Source of the DNA: Ruminococcus sp.
Lineage (GTDB): Bacteria > Bacillota > Clostridia > Oscillospirales > Ruminococcaceae
Length of the DNA: 64,000 nt
Assembly: GCA_015066935.1 (NCBI GenBank)
Contig: SVNK01000002.1
Span: 1 to 64,000, forward strand
Reading direction: 5' to 3'
Positions 60,202 through 64,000 of the stretch are shown here, piece after piece. A program made the translations under genes and the position numbers. The first letter of the stretch is position 1. Every line of letters starts with the position of its first letter. The notes below the pieces were generated by a model that was not told the DNA's origin, made no database searches, and was given only the letters and a program-made list of their open reading frames with translations.

Positions 60202-60531
60202 ATGAATGAACAGATAAAAGAATATATTGATAAATATCCGAACGACATTGTTGATATGTACATTGTTTTAAGAAAACTGATTTTTGATAGTGTTTCGTCT
60301 GAACCACAAGAAACAATGTGGGCTAAACTTCCAACTTATTATGTTGGTGAATCTTTTGTTAGACTTATTCCATTCAAAGACCATATTAACATTGAAGCAA
60401 AAGCTGTGTCTGTAAACACGGAAATGTTATCAGGATATAAAGTAACGCCCAAGGGAATGTTGCAGATTTTCCTAAAACAAGATATTCCAGCCGATGTGTT
60501 GAAGAAGATATTTATTGAAACATTAGGCTAA
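60202..60531 (+). CDS. Small DUF1801-like protein, AT-rich
   Basis: The 109-residue protein resembles DUF1801/YdhG-like proteins (EYIDKYPNDIVDMYIVLRKLIFDSV, ETMWAKLPTYYVGESFVRLIPFKDHINIEA, then a C-terminal LKKIFIETLG). That fold is related to CyaY/YjbR; function unsettled. GGAGATG precedes the ATG. Its third codon positions are clearly richer in A and T than those of its neighbours, pointing to recent transfer. Confidence 0.75.
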   Translation: MNEQIKEYIDKYPNDIVDMYIVLRKLIFDSVSSEPQETMWAKLPTYYVGESFVRLIPFKDHINIEAKAVSVNTEMLSGYKVTPKGMLQIFLKQDIPADVLKKIFIETLG

Positions 60532-60561
60532 CAAATTCTGATTCATCAGTGAGATTCAAAA

Positions 60562-60600
60562 ATAACCCGTGAAGAGTTAACTTCACGGGTTATACTTTTT
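60562..60600. terminator. Terminator between the DUF1801-like gene and the ECF gene
   Basis: ATAACCCGTGAAG (60562-60574) / CTTCACGGGTTAT (60581-60593) followed by ACTTTTTT on the plus strand. Confidence 0.88.
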
Positions 60601-60632
60601 TATGATTGCATTGGGATTAATGATTTATATGA

Positions 60633-61514
60633 TTATTTTTTATTCTTTTTGGACTTCTTAGAATCGCTTTCGTCGGAAGGAAGACTGATAAGCTTAGCTT
60701 TTGCAAGAGCACTTCCGACAGCTCCGGAAACAACGGTTGTGATGACCATTTCAAACAGAGCGTTTATTCCTACGAATGTAACGATAAACAGAAGGATATT
60801 TCTTCCGTCGATTTTTTCCTTCATGTACTCGGTATTTCCGAAAAGGAGAACGAGAGCGGTCATGAAGAAGATTGTGTTCAGGAGAGCGGTACAGAAGCCT
60901 GTAACAGAGCAGGCAACCTGAGTGCGGCTGAGCTTTTTTGAGCTAACGATCTGGTAACCGATAACGAAGCAGAGTACCGTAACAAATGCGCATATGTAGA
61001 AAATAAGACCGCCGCTTGTCATGAGGTCGTACATATCAGCGGACATATTGTACTTATTGCCTTTTTCGTAACCGACGAGCATCATTGCGGACATAAAGAG
61101 TGCAAGTCCGAAAAGTGCGGAAATAACGCCTGTAACGATGTAGTATCCTCTGAGACTTTTGATTCTTGTGATGCCCTTGAAAATAAGACCTACAAGGAAT
61201 CCGTCAAGAGCTCTGGGGACAACTCTCTGGACAAATGCAAGAACGGGATTTATGTTTGCGAGAACTTCACCCATGGGACTCGGAACGCCTATACCGAAGC
61301 ACTGAAGGAAGCTGAAAAGACCGAAAATGGTTCCCATGACAGCACCGCCTATGGGTCCGAGGGCAATTGCAGCAATTGCAACAGGAATAACGTTCAGGGT
61401 GATAACGAGAGGTCCTATAGGGATTGAACCGATGGGGGTGGTGGAAAAAATGACCACAAGAGCCGTCAGCAGTCCGAGAAGAACCAGTGATTTGGTGTTG
61501 AACCTTTTTTTCAT
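60633..61514 (-). CDS. ECF transporter S-component-like membrane protein
   Basis: The 293-residue protein starts like an S component (SLVLLGLLTALVVIFSTTPIGSIPIGPLVITLNVIPVAIAAIALGPIGGAVMGTIFGLFSF). It is longer than the usual 170-220 residues, with additional helices and a long connecting region, and ends in a Lys/Ser tail. Such longer forms occur among folate or pantothenate S components; the ligand here is not determinable. AAGGAGG precedes the ATG. Confidence 0.83.
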   Translation of the reverse strand: MKKRFNTKSLVLLGLLTALVVIFSTTPIGSIPIGPLVITLNVIPVAIAAIALGPIGGAVMGTIFGLFSFLQCFGIGVPSPMGEVLANINPVLAFVQRVVPRALDGFLVGLIFKGITRIKSLRGYYIVTGVISALFGLALFMSAMMLVGYEKGNKYNMSADMYDLMTSGGLIFYICAFVTVLCFVIGYQIVSSKKLSRTQVACSVTGFCTALLNTIFFMTALVLLFGNTEYMKEKIDGRNILLFIVTFVGINALFEMVITTVVSGAVGSALAKAKLISLPSDESDSKKSKKNKK

Positions 61515-61569
61515 ATTTAATTTCCTCCTTGTTACTACTCCTCAGCCGAGGATATAATACAATAAATAC

Positions 61570-61598
61570 ATTTTATCATGTTTCAGTGCAAAAGTAAA
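61570..61598 (-). promoter_or_regulatory. Promoter of the 293-residue ECF gene
   Basis: Minus strand: -35 TTTACT (61593-61598), 17-bp spacer, -10 TAAAAT (61570-61575). The short leader holds a CCTCGGCTGAGG hairpin. Confidence 0.65.
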
Positions 61599-61720
61599 TA
61601 ATAATATTCTATGAATATTCGAATTCCAGGAAGGGCGTATAGGGTTATATTGCACAAAATGGTATTTTTGCGGATATATGCAGAAAAATCGGAACATCAT
61701 ATGTTTGTCAAAAAATTCAC

Positions 61721-61749
61721 TTGCAATTTAATGTGATATATAGTATAAT
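61721..61749 (+). promoter_or_regulatory. Promoter of lon
   Basis: -35 TTGCAA (61721-61726), 17-bp spacer, -10 TATAAT (61744-61749). No CIRCE element and no paired CtsR heptads were seen. Confidence 0.7.
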
Positions 61750-61811
61750 GTAAGTGTCGGTTATAAAAGTAATTGGATAAATATGATTAGTATTGGAATG
61801 TGGTGATTAGA

Positions 61812-64000
61812 ATGGAACAGACCATAAAAAGCGACAAGCGTGCGGAAGACGGAAATATTCTGTATACCGTTGCAATGCGCGGACTTGTTGCGTTTCCTAA
61901 GATGGTGATGCATTTTGACGTATCACGTGATAAATCGGTAAAGGCGATTGAACGTGCACTGAAGAACGGCGGCAAGCTGTTTCTTGTAACGCAGCATGAG
62001 GCATATGTGGAGTCTCCGAAGGCTTCGGATTTATATAAAGTCGGTGTTGTAGCAGATATAAAGCAGGTACTAAGGCTTCCCGACAATGTAATGAAGGTTC
62101 TTGTGGAAGGTGTGTACAAGGCAAACCTCATACGTCTCATAGAGGACGGCGACGCTCTCAAAGCGGAAGTAAAACGCACCCCTACATATTCAAGAGCAAA
62201 ATACGATGAGGTAGAAGCGGAAGCATTGATGCGTTCAATAAAGGACGTGTTCATGCGTTACTCCTCGTTCTTTCCGAAGATGCCGAAGGAGCTTGTCTCG
62301 TCGGTAATGACGCAGGACACTCCCGTAAAGCTCTTTGAAACCGTAACTTTCAACTGCAATCTGAATTACAGGGACAAGCAGACTCTTCTTGAAGAGACAA
62401 ATATAATAAACAAGCTTTCGGTACTTTTTGCATGTCTGAGTTCCGAAGTAGAGATACTTGAGCTTGAGAATCTTATTAACGAGCAGACGAAAAACAGTAT
62501 CGACAAGGGACAGAAGGAATACTATCTGCGTGAGCAGATGAGGGTTATTCAGGAGCAGCTCGGTGAAGATGAGGCTGAAGAAGCATTCGGCTACATAAAC
62601 GACATAATGGCTCTGAAAATGGACGAAAAGAGCAAGGAAAAGCTGCTCAAGGAAGCAGATAAGCTTACAAAGCTTCCTCCGTCGTCGCAGGAGGCGTTTG
62701 TAATCAAGAATTATCTTGATACAGTACTTGACCTGCCGTGGGGAAAGTATACAAAGGCAAAGCTTTCGCTTGATAAGGCAGAGGGTGTTCTTGAAAAGGA
62801 GCATTACGGTCTTAAAAAGGTAAAAGAACGTATACTGGAATTCCTTGCGGTACATATTCTCAATCCTGAAATCAAGGGGCAGATAATCTGTCTTGCAGGA
62901 CCTCCCGGAATCGGAAAGACTTCGATTGCCAAGTCAATTGCAAAGGCTATGGGACGCAAGTACGCCCGTGTATCACTCGGAGGAGTCCGTGACGAGGCTG
63001 ACATAAGAGGTCACAGAAAGACCTACGTGGGAGCAATGCCGGGACGTATCATTACAGCGCTCCAGCAGGCAGGCTCGGCAAATCCGCTTATTCTTTTTGA
63101 TGAGATCGACAAGCTCTGCAGTGATATAAAGGGTGATCCTTCTTCAGCAATGCTGGAGGTCCTCGACAGTGAGCAGAACAACGCTTTCCGTGACCATTTC
63201 CTTGAGGTTCCTTTTGACCTCAGCAAGGCAGTGTTCATAACAACGGCAAACAATGTTTCGGCAATTCCGAAGCCTCTCCTTGACAGAATGGAGGTCATTG
63301 AGCTTCCGAGCTATACGGCAGAGGAGAAGTTCCACATAGCAAGGGAACATCTTGTTCCCAAGCAGATGAAGGAACACGGACTCAAAGCTACTCAGCTTAA
63401 AATAACCGACGCTGCATTAAACGATATAATTGCTTATTATACAAAGGAAGCAGGAGTGCGTTCACTGGAAAGAAGCATTGCATCGGTATGCAGAAAAGCT
63501 GCAAGAAAAATAGCGTCAGGGGAAGCAAAGCGTATCTCCGTAAAGAATACCGATGTTGAATCATATCTCGGAATAAGAAAATACCTGTCTGATCTTTCGT
63601 CGAAGAAGGATCAGGTAGGAATGGTAAACGGACTCGCATGGACGTCAGTCGGCGGAGTTCTCATGCCTCTTGAAGTGCTTGTACTGAAGGGCTCGGGTAA
63701 AATTGAGGTTACAGGCTCACTGGGCGATGTCATGAAGGAAAGTGCAAAGCTTGCGGTAAGCTATGTAAGGAGCGTCGCTGAAAAATACGGCATCAATCCC
63801 GAATTCCACAAGGAAAATGACATTCATATCCACGCTCCCGAAGGTGCGGTTCCGAAGGACGGCCCCTCGGCAGGCGTGACAATGACGACAGCACTTGTCT
63901 CGGCACTTGCTGAAATTCCCGTGAGAGCAGACGTTGCCATGACAGGCGAGATAACGCTTCACGGAAAGGTTCTGCCGATAGGCGGACTGCGTGAAAAGAC
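61812..64000 (+). CDS. lon: ATP-dependent protease Lon (3' end outside window)
   Basis: The frame from ATG 61812 is open to the window end (729 codons). It has the LonN substrate-binding domain ([17 protein letters not shown]), a coiled coil ([18 protein letters not shown]), Walker A GPPGIGKT (about 363-370), Walker [10 protein letters not shown], and the protease domain with Ser in PKDGPSAG (about 686) and the Lys dyad region LPIGGLREK at the very edge. It degrades misfolded and regulatory proteins in the cytoplasm. Only the last few dozen residues are missing. GGTGAT is a modest ribosome site. Confidence 0.96.
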   Translation, partial: MEQTIKSDKRAEDGNILYTVAMRGLVAFPKMVMHFDVSRDKSVKAIERALKNGGKLFLVTQHEAYVESPKASDLYKVGVVADIKQVLRLPDNVMKVLVEGVYKANLIRLIEDGDALKAEVKRTPTYSRAKYDEVEAEALMRSIKDVFMRYSSFFPKMPKELVSSVMTQDTPVKLFETVTFNCNLNYRDKQTLLEETNIINKLSVLFACLSSEVEILELENLINEQTKNSIDKGQKEYYLREQMRVIQEQLGEDEAEEAFGYINDIMALKMDEKSKEKLLKEADKLTKLPPSSQEAFVIKNYLDTVLDLPWGKYTKAKLSLDKAEGVLEKEHYGLKKVKERILEFLAVHILNPEIKGQIICLAGPPGIGKTSIAKSIAKAMGRKYARVSLGGVRDEADIRGHRKTYVGAMPGRIITALQQAGSANPLILFDEIDKLCSDIKGDPSSAMLEVLDSEQNNAFRDHFLEVPFDLSKAVFITTANNVSAIPKPLLDRMEVIELPSYTAEEKFHIAREHLVPKQMKEHGLKATQLKITDAALNDIIAYYTKEAGVRSLERSIASVCRKAARKIASGEAKRISVKNTDVESYLGIRKYLSDLSSKKDQVGMVNGLAWTSVGGVLMPLEVLVLKGSGKIEVTGSLGDVMKESAKLAVSYVRSVAEKYGINPEFHKENDIHIHAPEGAVPKDGPSAGVTMTTALVSALAEIPVRADVAMTGEITLHGKVLPIGGLREK

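Noticed and set aside
61600-61811. CIRCE or CtsR heat-shock operator before lon
   Set aside because: No TTAGCACTC inverted repeat, and only one partial GTCAAA half-site.

Overview
This 64 kb window is from a low-to-moderate GC, anaerobic, fibre-degrading Firmicute, most likely a cellulosome-forming Ruminococcus (Oscillospiraceae). The evidence is three secreted proteins with type I dockerin modules (a GH26 mannanase with a CBM35, a GH9 cellulase with a CBM3-like module, and a leucine-rich-repeat protein), a reverse-rubrerythrin-like oxygen defence protein, a clostridial-type 6S RNA, ECF transporter S components, and strong Shine-Dalgarno sites and sigma-A promoters throughout. No rRNA, CRISPR array, prophage or biosynthetic gene cluster was seen.

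Layout. 1-1.2 kb is a wrecked mobile element: an IS3-type transposase fragment, a frameshifted MobC-like gene, a relaxase start and the catalytic half of a tyrosine recombinase, ending next to a His-Arg-Gly tRNA cluster. 1.7-4.7 kb holds a polysaccharide flippase and two tandem paralogous lipoproteins. 5.1-9.0 kb is sbcDC. 9.1-14.2 kb is a two-component system, whose regulator is broken by a perfect 7-bp tandem duplication, followed by an FtsX-type ABC system. 14.3-16.2 kb is an ACT-domain protein plus homoserine dehydrogenase, then tRNA-Pro. 16.6-21.8 kb has an LRR-dockerin protein, a sodium:solute symporter, a VanZ-like protein and a ROK regulator. 22.1-26.9 kb has a zinc-ribbon membrane protein, a Zur-znuABC type metal operon with a clear operator, and a lipoprotein. 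26.9-31.4 kb is the cellulosomal GH26-GH9 operon. 31.6-35.3 kb is ligA, an ArsC/Spx-like gene, a DUF1292 gene and a CPBP protease, followed by 6S RNA. 35.7-38.8 kb is a coiled-coil membrane protein, lysS and greA. 39-42.5 kb is a heterodimeric ABC exporter. 42.5-44.5 kb is a sugar-binding-like GGDEF protein. 44.6-50 kb is a DUF308 protein and a MoxR-DUF58-transglutaminase operon. 50.4-53 kb is uppP, a Crp/Fnr regulator, a small NrdD-like glycyl-radical-motif protein and a double-rubredoxin rubrerythrin. 53.2-56.3 kb is an acyl-CoA synthetase, a YhfC protein and a PnuC transporter. 56.5-60.5 kb is pyrC-pyrF, an ECF S component, TcdA and an AT-rich small gene. 60.6-64 kb is another ECF S component and lon, which runs off the window.

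The most unusual feature is a 246-bp intergenic element present in three copies (about 11.0, 19.7 and 50.0 kb). It is built of six consecutive hairpins, is bounded by imperfect inverted repeats, and in every case sits 22-35 bp upstream of a start codon. A second, smaller family with inverted ends (about 4.9 and 56.3 kb) lies in the leaders of sbcD and pnuC. Both look like non-autonomous elements that became part of 5' leaders. The NrdD-like small protein in the oxygen-response neighbourhood is the best single-gene candidate for new biology.
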